From positions 310,001-374,000 of the forward strand of contig JALQBC010000027.1 in the NCBI GenBank assembly GCA_023375675.1: a DNA stretch of 64,000 bases, given 5' to 3'. The notes under the pieces were generated by a model, which did not search any database, was not told the DNA's origin, and saw only the letters and a program-made list of their open reading frames with translations. Shown here in pieces: positions 11,267 through 22,703 of the stretch. The DNA comes from Cytospora piceicola (lineage: Eukaryota; Ascomycota; Sordariomycetes; Diaporthales; Cytosporaceae). Position 1 is the stretch's first letter. Each line of letters begins with the position of its first letter. Position numbers and translations under genes: made by a program.

Positions 11267-13271
11267 GCTTGGTATGCGTCTATAGTTCGTTGGGTAGAGG
11301 ACTTGCAACTTGGTGGACTGTGGACTGTGAGTGTAGTATGCTCTCGAGGGATTTTCGTCAATGAGGCATATATGATATTGGAGGTTTCCTTAAGAGATGG
11401 CTTGGATCGACAAGGAAGGGAAGGTATTTCTGGAGGGTTTTCATTATGAAGTAAGAAAGGGGGTTTTTACAGAGGAAGGTTGTACGGCGGAGACATCTGG
11501 AGGCTTTTGCGTGATCGGAAGATGATAACGCGGGAGAATGATGATGCAATGTAGTTTAAATGCCATTCATACTTACGTTTTCCTACCTTAATCGTCCTCT
11601 TCATGATAGATTTGATTAAATACACTCAAGTATGGACTACCGGAGGAAAGGGGGTGGTGCTGCGACTCACAAGTTGGCGCAATTCCCTTTACCTTGACCT
11701 GATTTATCCACTGGGAAGTTGCTGCCCATGTATTTTTCCTAAAATATAAATCCTACAAGCCTTCGGGATTCTCACTTACTTTAGTTTCCTCCTCAGAAAC
11801 AACCGTCCTCCCATTGCAACTGAATCGCCATTATAACCCCTGATGACAAAGTAGGTATGTGATAGTGCAACTACTCACAATCAACAGCGTCCTGAATGGC
11901 TGGTCTTTGACGAGTGATGGGTTGCGCTGACGGATGCGAAAATTAAAGTATTAGACTTTCAATATCTTGTACTACGCTGGTAGAGAACACTGTCTGGCGG
12001 ATGCGATCAGTACAAGCTTTTCGGTTAGGTATACATCGTTCAGTGTGACCTACCACTCGTCAAGGGAATAGATGTGTCCTATATATGTAATGGTATGGGT
12101 ACTCGCTTGAATGAAAGAGGTCATGTTTTAATTCAATCATGTCCCTATCGAACCTCATTGTTGAGCTTAGTTGGGCTTTGGTCCTCAAGTCCTCCGGAGG
12201 TTACATGATTCCTTAGTGTGTCGGGCCTGTGTTCAAGGGCACGTGGACAATTCAGGAACAACCAGTGGTAAGTAGGATGAGGGCTGAACTTTGCTCTCTT
12301 CTTCTTAGATCCATAGATCCATATACCGTAGTAAGCGTAAACATACTTGTTGACTAGTATCCTGACCAGACTTGATATGACTTCAGGCACGTGTTTTCAT
12401 TGGGGGCCATCAGTGGTGCAGGCAAATCGAGAACTAGTCCGGCACGCCGTCCTTGTCGACCTTCCACTTATAGATTAGGATCTGCAACCCAAGACTCTAA
12501 GGACGAATTTCCCCGCTTCTGCCGCTGTGCCGGTTGTGCATGGGCTCCTTTCACGCTATGGGAGATCTTCAGATGCAGGGCTATGGGAGGGCTTTAGCCT
12601 AACGTCCAGTCAACTTCCTCCATCGATGCCATGTGCCGGGCCAAGTACATAACCTACTCGACTGCTTCGACATCGTCTCCGCGTACATACAAACTTAATT
12701 CACAATGAACCGGCATTGCTCTCACCAAGCCGCTGTTTCTGCACTAAGGTATCAGTCCTGCGGCCTCTCTCTTGCACACCATACTAACCCGCGGAAAAGC
12801 GCTCCTTTTTGTGATACTTTGATATCGACTTCAACGTGCCCCCAATACCAAGTCTTGACTGGTCCGGAAGAAGCCTTGCGGGGCGAAGAACCACACATGA
12901 ACAATGCAGGTGGTTATCGCCAGTGCTCAGTCTGTTGGGGCTATGAACCAAAACCACCACTGGTCAGGGAACAAGATCATGTGGGCTTGATGCTTGTCGT
13001 ATCAAATGTTATCTTAGATCCGTCTGTGGCTTTACCATCCGTGATCCAGACCGACACGAAAGCACTTGGCGGGGTAGCATCGCATGCTTGGTGATATGGC
13101 AACCGCTCTGATCACTGCAAGTGCAGTCCAATCTATCGTTATCTGGTGTTATACGATATGGATTTTCCACTTGTATAAGACTTACTTCACCTCTTCTCTT
13201 ATACACACCTTCGTTTCCCTTTTCTGTCAGCCAGCCAACCACCACTTGAAGTCTACACCACCAAAGTCAAG
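11267..13271. other. intergenic stretch, no supported gene
   Basis: Spacer with several short open frames but no domain or consistent codon pattern. The last 100 bp before 13272 are pyrimidine-rich, as is common in fungal promoters. Confidence 0.55.
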
Positions 13272-15091
13272 ATGGCCGCCCTACTCTTCTCCCTTGCAGC
13301 CCTCTCCAGGCTGGCAACCGTTGTCCAGGCCAAGGGTCATATCGAGGCACACACCGACTGGCGCAGCAAGATCACCAACGTGGTCGTTCTCGTCGAGGAG
13401 AACCGCTCTTTTGATACATTCGCCGGTGGTCTGACGTACAACAGCACCATCGACGGCCTGCTGCACTACAACTACTGCAACAGTATGAACGCTTCGGATC
13501 CCCATGAGGCGGCTGACATCTGTGCTGGTCCGCTGGCTGCCGACGTCGCTGCCGATGATCCCAACCACAGTATCAGTGGAGTCAACATGCAGCTGTTCAG
13601 CACTTACCACCCCGATGAGAGCGCCGTGGCGAGTTCTCCGGCGTGGAAGTACCAGAACATGAGGGGCTTCGTCACAGAGCAGTCTGTGAGCTATAGCACG
13701 GAGAATAAGTCGAGAGTTGCGGAGGCTATCAATTACTATGTAACAGGATTTCTTTCCTCGCCTCATTGAGAGACGCAGCGTGTGAGCTGAGCTGACTTGA
13801 GCAGACTCCAGAGCACTTACCGGTATTCAACTCCATGGCTGAGAACTTTGTCCTCTTCGACAGATGGTTCGCCTCCGTGCCAGGGCCTACCAACCCTAAC
13901 CGCGCTTACATCACTTCCGGAACTAGCCATGGCCATGGCACCAACGACGATGACTTCTACTATTACGGCCTGCCGCAGAAGAGCATATTCCAGACTCTGA
14001 CCGAGGCAGGGATCAGTTGGATAAACTATGAGAACAGCACCGGTGGACCTGAGGGCTTCAATCCGGACGCAGCCTTTTATGAGTAAGCCACGGCCCAAGT
14101 CCCAAGTCCTAAGCACGCCCCGCCCCCTGCCATTGTTGCTGTAATCGCCACATGCTGATGAAATAACCAGATGGACCGCCTCCACCGGCGCCAACGTGAC
14201 CAACATTATGCCCATCCAGCAGTTCTACACTGACGCCGCAGCCGGCACCCTCCCACAGTTCACATACATCAACCCAGAGTGCTGCTCCTACCAATCCTTC
14301 CACCCGCCGTCCCCCATCTCTCTAGGTGAAGAATTCGTCAAGGGCATCGTGAGTAGTATCCAAGAGCAACCATCTTCCCCACTTGGGTGTTTCTTGAGTC
14401 CTGAGACATTTTTGATCCGGGAGCAACAAAATATGTACTCCTGGATCATGTCTCGCGACTCCTGTTTCTTTCTCTTCCAGGCAAATACTAACTTTCGTGT
14501 TCATAGTACGAGGCGGTGCGCAATAGCCCTCAGTGGAACACCACGTTGTTCATCCTGACCTTTGACGAACACGGCGGCTTCGGCGATGTGAGTACCAACT
14601 GAGAGCAAATAACTTCCCCATTTGGATGTCTCTTGAGTCCCGAGACATGCTTGATCCAAGGGCTATGAATGCTGTACTCTTGGATCATGTCTTGCGAATC
14701 CCGTTCTTCTTCTCCTTCGGGCAAATACTGACGCTCATTCTCGTAGCACGTCAAGCCACCAGTGAACGTGCCAGCTGGTGACAACCTGACATGGGTTGAG
14801 ACGGCGCAGGACGGGAAAAATATCACCTTCGCCTTTGATCGGCTGGGAATCCGTGTTCCCACGCTGCTCATCTCGCCCTGGGTTGGGAAGGGGTTGATTG
14901 AGAACAAGGGGTCGAACTTTGGCGGGGAGTATTCACACACTAGCATCCTCAACTTCTTGTCCGAGCTGTGGGGCGTGGAGAGGTTGACACCGCGCGTTGA
15001 GTACTCGAGTACCTTCGAGCACCTGTTCTTGGACAAGATAAGGAGTGAGCATGACAGCCCTTCTGTGCTCCCGGATCCGGTTCCGTGGTAG
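13272..15091 (+). CDS. secreted phosphoesterase (phospholipase C / acid phosphatase family)
   Basis: Five exons by eye: 13272-13739, 13805-14082, 14171-14348, 14507-14587, 14747-15091; all junctions keep frame and give 449 residues. The family (Pfam phosphoesterase, PF04185) hydrolyses phospholipids or phosphomonoesters and is usually secreted. A signal peptide covers residues 1-20 (ends VVQA). Motifs are [10 protein letters not shown] at residues 39-48 with the metal and nucleophile region, TSGTSHGHG near 193-201, and [12 protein letters not shown] near 325-336 with metal-binding Asp, Glu and His. [10 protein letters not shown] follows in exon 5. Introns 1 and 2 are ordinary (65 and 88 nt); introns 3 and 4 are 158 and 159 nt and are homologous to each other (listed separately). 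Specific substrate unknown. Confidence 0.9.
14349..14506 (+). repeat. introner-like intron, copy 1 (intron 3 of the phosphoesterase gene)
   Basis: 158-nt intron, donor GTGAGT, branch-like TACTAAC near 14487-14493, acceptor CATAG. It is homologous along its whole length to intron 4 of the same gene. The inner part can fold: GAGTCCTGAGACAT followed by GATCC.GGAG pairs with CTCC.GGATC and ATGTCTCGCGACTC, leaving a loop of about 13 nt. Length, hairpin and the presence of a near-identical neighbour are the marks of introner-like elements described in fungi. Confidence 0.8.
14588..14746 (+). repeat. introner-like intron, copy 2 (intron 4 of the phosphoesterase gene)
   Basis: 159-nt intron, donor GTGAGT, branch-like ACTGAC near 14728-14733, acceptor CGTAG. 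It shares with intron 3 the blocks GAGAGCAA/AAGAGCAA, CTTCCCCA, TTGAGTCC.GAGACAT, TTGATCC, TGTACTC.TGGATCATGTCT and GGCAAATACT, in the same order. The hairpin arms are conserved (GAGTC.CGAGACAT..TTGATCCAAG against CTTGGATCATGTCTTGCGA). The 81-bp exon between the two introns is not duplicated. Confidence 0.8.
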
Positions 15092-15633
15092 GCACCTCTG
15101 TTTCAGCATCTCGGCTTACAGAGGGTCAAACCTATCGTGACAATGCCATCACACATTAATACTACATTGGCGTTGAAACATTTGATGGGCGTAAAGGTGC
15201 GCATTGCACAGGCGTAGACGATATCAATATCGCCGAAGGGCTAAACAGTGTGATCCCTGCAACTGTAAGACTGCGGCCACGGATGTCCATACCTATATAT
15301 GTAGGCTTGGGAGGGGGGTGGTAGCGAACAATATATCTTTGCCAAGTATCGAGCAAGACTCAAAAGAATTAAAATCACGACTCAACTATACAAACACGAT
15401 CTAGGAAGAATCAGCAATGGGTATCAACAAAAACAAAACAAAATCCTGAGACGCCATCTGTAAAGTCCACAACACCTCAGAATGTTGTATCCGCAGAGAG
15501 CAAACATGAACGCCTTTTGAGATGGAAGTAGGCCACAAGGCGAGAACCCCATCAATAACCACCGTCGTCGTATTCATTGTATCGGCCCCGATACTGTGGG
15601 TGTCCAGACCACTGTAGTAGCCGGTGTCAGCCA
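15092..15633. other. intergenic stretch or 3' part of the SWIM/RING gene
   Basis: Convergent spacer between the phosphoesterase gene and the SWIM/RING gene. A minus-strand frame at 15637-15401 begins MADTGYYSGLDTHS, which resembles the C-terminal tail of fungal RING/SWIM proteins, so part of this region may be a last exon of that gene. Otherwise nothing is seen. Confidence 0.4.
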
Positions 15634-16596
15634 TCAATGGGAGGGAGAAGGGGAACGCTGCAGTTTCAGGGTGTGTTCAAACCTACCCAGGTCGAATAAG
15701 TGCTGTAATCTCGCTGCTTGCTGATACCGAGCTGGTTCGCAACATTTCGATATCCGCCCTGTCCAGCCTGTTAGAACGTGTCCCACAAGCGCAGATTGAG
15801 GTGGACCTACAGCATTCAATTTGCCAAATTTTTTTATCTTCTTCAGCATGTCGTCGTCTCCCTCCCAAACGCTCCGGCAGTAGGGGCATGTGACCTTGGC
15901 CTGGGCGCCATCACTCTTCTTCTTGGTGGCCGACCACATCTCGAAGCATTGCTTGTGGATGTTCTGGCCGCACGCCGCCTTGCACCAGACAATCTCCTCT
16001 TTGCCATCTCCCATCTCCTCGAAACAGATGGGGCAGTCGCCGTCCACATCCTTGCGGTTCTTGTCCTTGTCGCCACCAGCACCGCTCTCATCCACAATGG
16101 GCGGCGCGCTGGCAAATATGTCCTGCAACTCAGTGCTCAACAGCGCCAATTGATATGTGTAATTCATTTTGGCCCTGAGAACACGTGCCATTACGTATAT
16201 AACATGCTTGCATTGGTTTCCGGCCTTCGCGTGGGGGCAGTCACAGGTCGGCTGTCTGGCGATGCAGACGGTGTAGATGTTGCCCGTGGATCCGGTCAGC
16301 TCGACTGTTTCCTCGGGACATTCTTGGGTGCCACAGCGGGTTCGCGAGAGCACGTAGAATCGCTGGGTGGTGGCGCGGTTGTAGACTTCAAAGAAGGCCT
16401 GAGGAGCCTTTGGTCGAAACCTTCGCAGGCGCTTCTCGCCGCCAGCAGGCTTCGATGTCTTCCTCTTCTTAGGCACCTCGTTACACTCGGTCTGGTATGC
16501 ATGGGGCGACGTCGCTGCCTCTCTGGCCTTGCGCTTGCGGTTGCTGGAGGAGGGCGCGCCCGTGTCGTAAACGCTCTGATTAGGCTCGACACCCAT
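15634..16596 (-). CDS. SWIM and RING zinc-finger protein
   Basis: Predicted ubiquitin ligase-type protein of 320 residues as one open frame. After a basic, nuclear-signal-like N-terminus (KRKAR, KKRK) there is a SWIM zinc finger, CDCPHAKAGNQCKH (CxCx7CxH, about residues 117-130). A RING finger follows from CPICFEEM through CGQNIHKQCFEMW to CPYCRSVW (about residues 188-245). This order is that of the ZSWIM2/MEX-like family that binds substrate through SWIM and E2 through RING; the target is unknown. The last 60 residues lack family character and a GTAGGT donor lies after KLNA, so the real C-terminus may be spliced to sequence below 15634. Confidence 0.85.
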   Translation of the reverse strand: MGVEPNQSVYDTGAPSSSNRKRKAREAATSPHAYQTECNEVPKKRKTSKPAGGEKRLRRFRPKAPQAFFEVYNRATTQRFYVLSRTRCGTQECPEETVELTGSTGNIYTVCIARQPTCDCPHAKAGNQCKHVIYVMARVLRAKMNYTYQLALLSTELQDIFASAPPIVDESGAGGDKDKNRKDVDGDCPICFEEMGDGKEEIVWCKAACGQNIHKQCFEMWSATKKKSDGAQAKVTCPYCRSVWEGDDDMLKKIKKFGKLNAVGPPQSALVGHVLTGWTGRISKCCEPARYQQAARLQHLFDLGRFEHTLKLQRSPSPSH

Positions 16597-18009
16597 TTTG
16601 GCGTCGTAGAGCTGATTGGCAGGATTTACTTAGCTCTTGAACCACTTTGGATTGCAGCGGGATTCAGGCCGGTGTTGAAAGGAATAGGGAGACGAGATTG
16701 GAAGACGTTGGCCAAGTGTCTGGTGGCGATGGTTCGCCAACTTGGCGCGTCATGGAGGCCTTATCTTATCGAGTATCAGCAGCAATACCAGCAGACCCTA
16801 ACCCTAATCATGCCCAAAGACGACCAACATGCAACGACTCGGCCTCTCCTCCTTCATAACGACAGATGCAGAATGCTGCCACTGTATTCTCATGAATCCT
16901 CCATATCGAAAGTGATACGCCTTTCAGATTATCAAGAGGGATCCACTCGTCCGTCTTGGCATTCTTCCGAAGATCAACGGCTGTATGTACTGTCATGGAC
17001 GGATGCCTGGCACTCATCGTGACCCAGAACACCCAGAGACCGCCAGTGGATAGCGGAATGACGGCCGAGGTTAACACCGATTGTCGACGACATGCCGTGG
17101 CTTGGACCCTGAGATGTTTCCCGAGTTGTACTCCAACTGGGTCCCGAAACACAATCTAGGATGGTCCAATCCAACCCAAGCTGCCATATCGAGCGAGACG
17201 ATTTTAGTGGCCTAAGGGAGGCCTGCGGGAAGCTGGAGAGGTTGAATGGGTGGCATGGCAGACACGTGGTACGGTATCCTATCGTCTCTTTTCGCCGACG
17301 TTGAATTGTCTTGACGACGATGACGCAGTGTGGTAGGCGTGCTATTCCCCGTCATTGGTGGACACGACGCGAATCTGGCCCTGACGGGGATGCGGGCATC
17401 ATGTCCTCCGTCTTCTGCATCTTTTGGAAACTTGATCCAGGCATCACCACCGACCATCTCGGCCTCCTAGCTTCTGTCCCAGGCGCTACCACAACATGAT
17501 CGTCACCCATCTCAAACACTAGCCCCCAGATTGGAGGCCGTGTTTTATTTTGGTGTGCTATATCCTGTCTGGATCAACAGGTCGAATGCAACTTCACGAC
17601 CGATGCCAGTCGCTACGGTGACGCACGTTAGGCGAGTCACACCCATTGCCGTGCAAGCGTACGAGCTGGTTTGTGGATGCGAAATCAAGCGATTCGCCAG
17701 GAGTATAGATACGTCTTTCTCTTTGTCCGGAGTTGTTTGACCTCTTGTGTTTGAGACTCTTTGAACTGGCTGGCTGGACTTAAAGATCATCCAGTGTCCA
17801 TATAATTCGGCACCCGATTACACATCCTGAGGCTTATGCACGTTGCAGCTCAATATCTCGTCTTCCCATCATCTGAGACAGTCGGCACTCTCAGTCCCCG
17901 ACTCCAAGGTTGAATTAAAACCTCCTTTTCAGATATCTGCTTTATACCTCTTCTGCGCACTCTCTGGAAAATTTTGAAAGAAAGTCCATATCGGTCAACG
18001 TCTGTCAAG
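16597..18009. other. intergenic stretch, no supported gene
   Basis: Divergent spacer between the SWIM/RING gene (-) and the SUR7-like gene (+). It has open frames of up to 114 codons on both strands without recognisable features, and a chance double CCCTAA at about 16796-16807. The last 150 bp are probably the leader of the downstream gene. Confidence 0.5.
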
Positions 18010-19118
18010 ATGAAGTACACCGTCGGCATACCCCTGATATTTTCCATAGTGGCCTTCGCGCTCGCTTTGGTGGCTCTTCTCGCCGGCAAGGATCCGGGGA
18101 TGATGGAGGACTACTACATCGTAGTCTTCAACACATCCACTCTCGGTCAAGACTACCTCCAAAATCGCGGCAGCGGTAGCTCTTCCTCTGCCACGACAAC
18201 AGCCACGCCGACAGCGACCTCGGACAGTGGTGGCATCGGAGGGTTCTTCAGCGGTCTCGCAGCATCAGCCACCGCGGCCGTGGGGTCCGTTGAGAGCCAG
18301 GCGTCGAGCATCTTCAACGACATCGGAAACGATGTAGCCGATAAGCTGTCCCATGAGCTCGGAATCGAGCAGTTCTACAGTTTGCATGTCACAGATACGT
18401 GCCAGGGAAATTACGCCCCCAACGCGACTGCGAGTGGCGCATCGTATAATGTCACGAACTGCACCGCGCCCATGGACTTTTGTAAGTCTCGCAATCCAGG
18501 CCTCTGTGCTTCTCGCCCCATTATGCTTGCAAATATGTGTGACTGACCGTCGAAGCTGCCATGAACATCTCTGCCATGCTTGATAAGGAATTGTCCTTCG
18601 GGCCCTTCAACCTGTCGCTGTCCGACCTGGGAATTTCCTCCGACCTGCAGGGCAAACTCAACGACCTCCCTCAGCTCTTCGAAGCTTTGGCAGCAATCTT
18701 CATCGTAAGCGCCAGCCTCAGCGGTCTGGCCATCATTGGGTCCGTAGCGGGCTTGTTCCTTGTACCATCGGCAGGCCGGAAGGTTATCATTGTCAACTTC
18801 GTCCTCGCCCTTCTCTCCATGCTCTTCCTTCTGATCGGCGGTCTTTTGACGTCCGTCGGCGGCAGTGAAGCCCAGAAGGGGATCAAGAAGAAGGGCGGTG
18901 ATGATATCGGCCTCGTCATGAACCTGGGCAAGAAGTTCGAGGCTGTCACCTGGGCTGCCTTCGCGCTGATGTTGCTCGCGACGGCCTACTGGGTCTATGA
19001 GTTTGTTGTTGCCACTCGAGCTCGCCGGAGGGAAGCCGGTGTATACGGGTGGAGGCGTGGGCAACAGGAGAAGTACTCAATGGATTCCCAGAGTGGTGGA
19101 CGTCCCTTGAGGGCTTAG
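18010..19118 (+). CDS. SUR7/PalI-family membrane protein
   Basis: Four-pass plasma-membrane protein of 344 residues; family members shape eisosome/cortical patches or, as PalI/Rim9, sense ambient pH. Exons are 18010-18481 and 18556-19118; the 74-bp intron is in phase and joins DF to SAMNIS. The first membrane helix is at residues 5-27 (VGIPLIFSIVAFALALVALL). A long extracellular loop follows, Ser/Thr-rich, with a CxxN and several N-glycosylation sites. Three further helices lie in the C-terminal half (AAIFIVSASLSGLAIIGSVAG, IIVNFVLALLSMLFLLIGG, WAAFALMLLATAYWVYEFVV). The tail is short, basic and cytosolic. The ATG at 18010 in AAGATGAAG is preferred over an in-frame ATG at 17974. PalI versus SUR7 cannot be decided by eye. 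Confidence 0.85.
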
Positions 19119-20369
19119 GGGTCTCTAAAGGAAGAAAGGGTATTTTTTCTTCGCCCATGATGTTTTTCTTTGAGACAGTGTTGTCCAAGACGGATTATCG
19201 GGTGAGGTATGGTTGGTGCTACATATTGGCGTTGATGTCTTGATGTCACATGGGGCGATGAAGACTGGCTCCTCAGCGCTTGCATGGTGGCTATTTTCAC
19301 ATGATCAGACGAGAATTATGAGACTGGGTAAGGGTGAGACGGAATGGATCGGCTTGTTATGGAAAGCAGGATGTCACCTTTCTTGGACCTCCCGACTCCC
19401 AAGGATGCCTCTCCTTTCCGAGAACTTCAGCAACACAATAGATCGAGCCTCACCACAGGATTTACCATGACCGATATCTGTCATCCGGCATAAGTGCAAT
19501 GAAGTCATTTCACAAGCTCTGGGTCCATATGGAATATACTAATATTGTCACTATTAGGCTTGCTGCGAGGAAAGCAAAGGACCTCGGGGCGCCAGGTCTT
19601 CAAGAGACTCGCGAAATGCACCAGGGGCAGTAAACTCGTAAACTAATTGGTCAGCGGCGAGGCCAAATCTCTCGCCTCCCCCCCCCCCTCCCCGGGGCCT
19701 GTTACTACGCCCAGCTCAGAAGGATCAATACCAATGCCGCAGTCTCGCCTACGCTATTATCAGACAAGGATATCTCGGGCCTCCTGACTTCCAGGATAAG
19801 ATCCTTCAGGCTACCAATTTCCATCCTTCCGATCACTTTTCACAGAACATCATTGGTTGGACTGCCTGATATGGGTGAGAATGCGATGTCGTCGGACTAT
19901 GCCACACATAAGATGAGTGAGTGTGCCTAAGGAGAACCTGGATTAAGATGCTGGCAGCTTCACGTAACCCACCCTATACCAGTCAACGTGTGGCGAAGTT
20001 AGACGAGGGTTGCCGTAGTGCCAATTTCACGAACGTGAAACTTTGGTTATGGGAACAGCTATTGTTTGATACCCTGGTAACGAATTTATCCCAGTATTTG
20101 GCGTGAGACCGAACAAATGTCTCTATTTCTAGTCAGAAGCCAATGAAGATGACCATCCAGGCTTCTTCGTGTTCAAAACTTTACGACGGGGAGCCTCAGT
20201 CGGATGTGTAAATTCATCCCTAACACTGAATATACCAGAACACTACAACCATTCTTAGGTTCGTCTTACGTCTAGCTTTGAACAAGACGGCTCCTCAATA
20301 TTGAGGCAAGAACCGGCACAAGGACCGTCCCAAAGAAGCTCATATCTCATCAAACCCCCCAGCGTCGCC
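19119..20369. other. intergenic stretch, no supported gene
   Basis: Nothing coding is recognised. A C-rich run is present near 19677-19694. Confidence 0.55.
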
Positions 20370-21239
20370 ATGGATATAGACACAATGAAGCAGGTCGACA
20401 TGCGACAACATAGTTCGCAAGGACATCAAAGCCTCGAGGAGATGCCGAGCCTGCAGACCCTGGGAGGTACGACGGTCAGAGCCCTCTCGAGAGACCACCA
20501 CCAGGGAGATTTCCAGGTCGCAGAAACCCAAGAGCTACATGCCCTCAGTCCATACCCTCCACGCTCGACAAGGGGAGACGAACGTCTCTTGCCCGAGAAG
20601 CATGGACTGCCGCTCCAGGACCGTCAGGATAGGAAATGCATCATACTTGAGGCGGTGGTTGCATCGATCATTGTCATCGGAGTCGTCCTTGGGGCGGTCC
20701 TTGGGACACAGTTGTCTTCACGTGCACACAGCAGTGCTTCGACCCCAACTTCATCGTCAATGCCAACGCCAACGCCAACGTCTTCACGAACGTCTTCGTC
20801 ATTGCCATCGAACACGGCCGTTCTCAGGCCAAGCGCGAAAACGATACCTATCGGCTCCACTTTCAACGTGTCGATAACCGTGGGAGGAAATTGTACCGGG
20901 TCAGAAACATGCGCTTCTCCAGAGTCTGGGGGATATACCGCCGGTGTCTCACAGAACCTTTTTGGCGACGGTACTGATAGCCAGGCTTGGTCGTGTGGCA
21001 CATGTTGGCAGCTCACCACCCTCTGGGGGGTAACCAGCTCTTCGAGTATCGTGGTTCATGTGGTAAAGGACTGTCCGGCCACGACGGGAAATGATCTCTG
21101 TATGATGAAGACCTTGGACGATGAAAATGTTCATGGGATGAACGTTGATGTCAACCTTTGTCCGGATTCCGGCGCACCGCAGGCCTTGCTTGGGAGTGAG
21201 CAACTAGGACTAGGACAGGCAACGAGGGTTCGATGCTGA
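20370..21239 (+). CDS. type II membrane protein with expansin/RlpA-like extracellular domain
   Basis: Predicted 289-residue protein from the ATG at 20370 (GCCATGG context; the frame is open to 20301). The cytosolic N-terminus of about 88 residues is polar. One membrane helix follows (CIILEAVVASIIVIGVVLGAV, about residues 89-110), then a Ser/Thr/Pro linker and a C-terminal domain with eight or so Cys. That domain has GGYTAGVSQNLFGDG, SCGTCWQLTT and VVKDCPATTGNDLC, a pattern like the double-psi beta-barrel of expansin, EG45 and RlpA proteins, which bind or loosen wall polysaccharides. The catalytic Asp of RlpA/GH45-like enzymes cannot be placed with confidence, so the function is inferred only from fold-like motifs. 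Confidence 0.65.
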   Translation: MDIDTMKQVDMRQHSSQGHQSLEEMPSLQTLGGTTVRALSRDHHQGDFQVAETQELHALSPYPPRSTRGDERLLPEKHGLPLQDRQDRKCIILEAVVASIIVIGVVLGAVLGTQLSSRAHSSASTPTSSSMPTPTPTSSRTSSSLPSNTAVLRPSAKTIPIGSTFNVSITVGGNCTGSETCASPESGGYTAGVSQNLFGDGTDSQAWSCGTCWQLTTLWGVTSSSSIVVHVVKDCPATTGNDLCMMKTLDDENVHGMNVDVNLCPDSGAPQALLGSEQLGLGQATRVRC

Positions 21240-22703
21240 ATTCTGATAATACAATTTTGACATGACGTGGAACTGAGCCTCTTTGTCAGGTAACAGAAGA
21301 TGGAAACGTATACAGTTGTAATTCCATCCATGTTCAGCTACCCTAGGGTAGCTCATACCCATTAGTTACGTGAAACTGCTTGTTCCTGGAAACCATACAC
21401 GCACCCAACCTGATTCTTTCACGCCTCAACGCCCTTGAGCACTCTACCGCCGGACCAAGCAACAACACTGACGGCCCCACGGAGGAGCCCGCTACAACCG
21501 GCTACAGTGATCTAACATACATGTAATACATGCTCACTATCGGCGCCTGCACCTCAGGCTTGCTAACCACCACATCTTTGGCATCGTCTTCCTGTAGTTG
21601 AGACAGCTGGCAGGTGCCGTGGTGCTGAGCCAGCTGGTGAGTCTGGAGAAACCATGGGATCAACAGTGCGCACGCCCGGAGCATTATCTAACCTCCCCGA
21701 GCCTCTGGACAATTTCGCGGAGAAGTTCTCTCTGGCGACGGCAGCGGCGGGGGAACAAGGCCTTGGCCCGCACAGTGGCGTCTTAACACAAGCTCGCCGC
21801 GGGCATGCATTGCGTTCCGCTCGGCCATACAAATCCCCTTGGTGAGCTTGCGAGGTCGGGGTCTCGGGCCGTGGCGGCAGGAATGTGGCTCAGCATCTGC
21901 AGGAGCACTTGGATACCCAAGGTACTGCCAGGTGATTTGGTATGGGTCAGTTGTTTCGAGGTTGATACCACTGGTTGGAGCAACCAATGGAAAGAAGAAA
22001 AAGATCAACTACTCTAAGTCAACTGTGGTTTAACGTTTGGCAACCTGGCGTATCGAGAGTGACAATTTGCAAACGATATATTTGGCCCTTTCCCAAAAGA
22101 GCAAGTCTCGAGACTCGGAGCGGACTTGGGATAGCACAAACATCCAGAAGTATTGGCCGCTTATGATCATTGCAGGATTCTTCTGGACACGAGACATATT
22201 CTTTCTTCCTCGAGCGTCTTCAGTAGATCTTCACGCCGCGGATACGTGAAACTGCTTGCTGGGTTGTACTTTTGACTTTTAGGTCGTATGCAGGAGAGGA
22301 CTTGAATTCTGTTCGTTGGCTGGCGACCGGCTTTTCTTTGAAGCCATCCCTACACGCCACATTCCTCGATTGCCTTCGAGAAGCAGTACATACCTGGGTG
22401 ATTACTATGTGATTATGGGCTATTAACTCACTTGGTTACCCGGCGTTGTGGCGGGGTTCTCTCTCATTTTGTCTCTTGATGGTTTAATTCCGTACGCTCT
22501 TCAAGTGCTTCTTGTCAAGTTGTTGACCACCTGAGAGGCCCGGAATGCATTCACAATGCCCGTCTGTCACTCTAAGACTCTACATCGATGGGCCACGAAA
22601 TACATATTCTCGATGCTCTTTTTTGCCTGCCGACCTTCCATTGAACTACTTCTTTATGTATACACGCACTCTATCCTTTAAAGTTAGTACTGGATGGGGC
22701 CTA
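21240..22703. other. intergenic stretch, no supported gene
   Basis: No supported gene. It contains a perfect 16-bp palindrome GCTACCCTAGGGTAGC near 21337-21352. Confidence 0.5.

Noticed and set aside
12705..13094. 129-codon plus-strand frame before the phosphoesterase gene
   Set aside because: No domain, signal or codon pattern; it ends within the likely promoter of the next gene.
16793..16810. CCCTAACCCTAA resembling telomere repeat
   Set aside because: Only two units, in normal gene-rich DNA; a similar single hit near 53755 is also isolated. Not an interstitial telomere tract.
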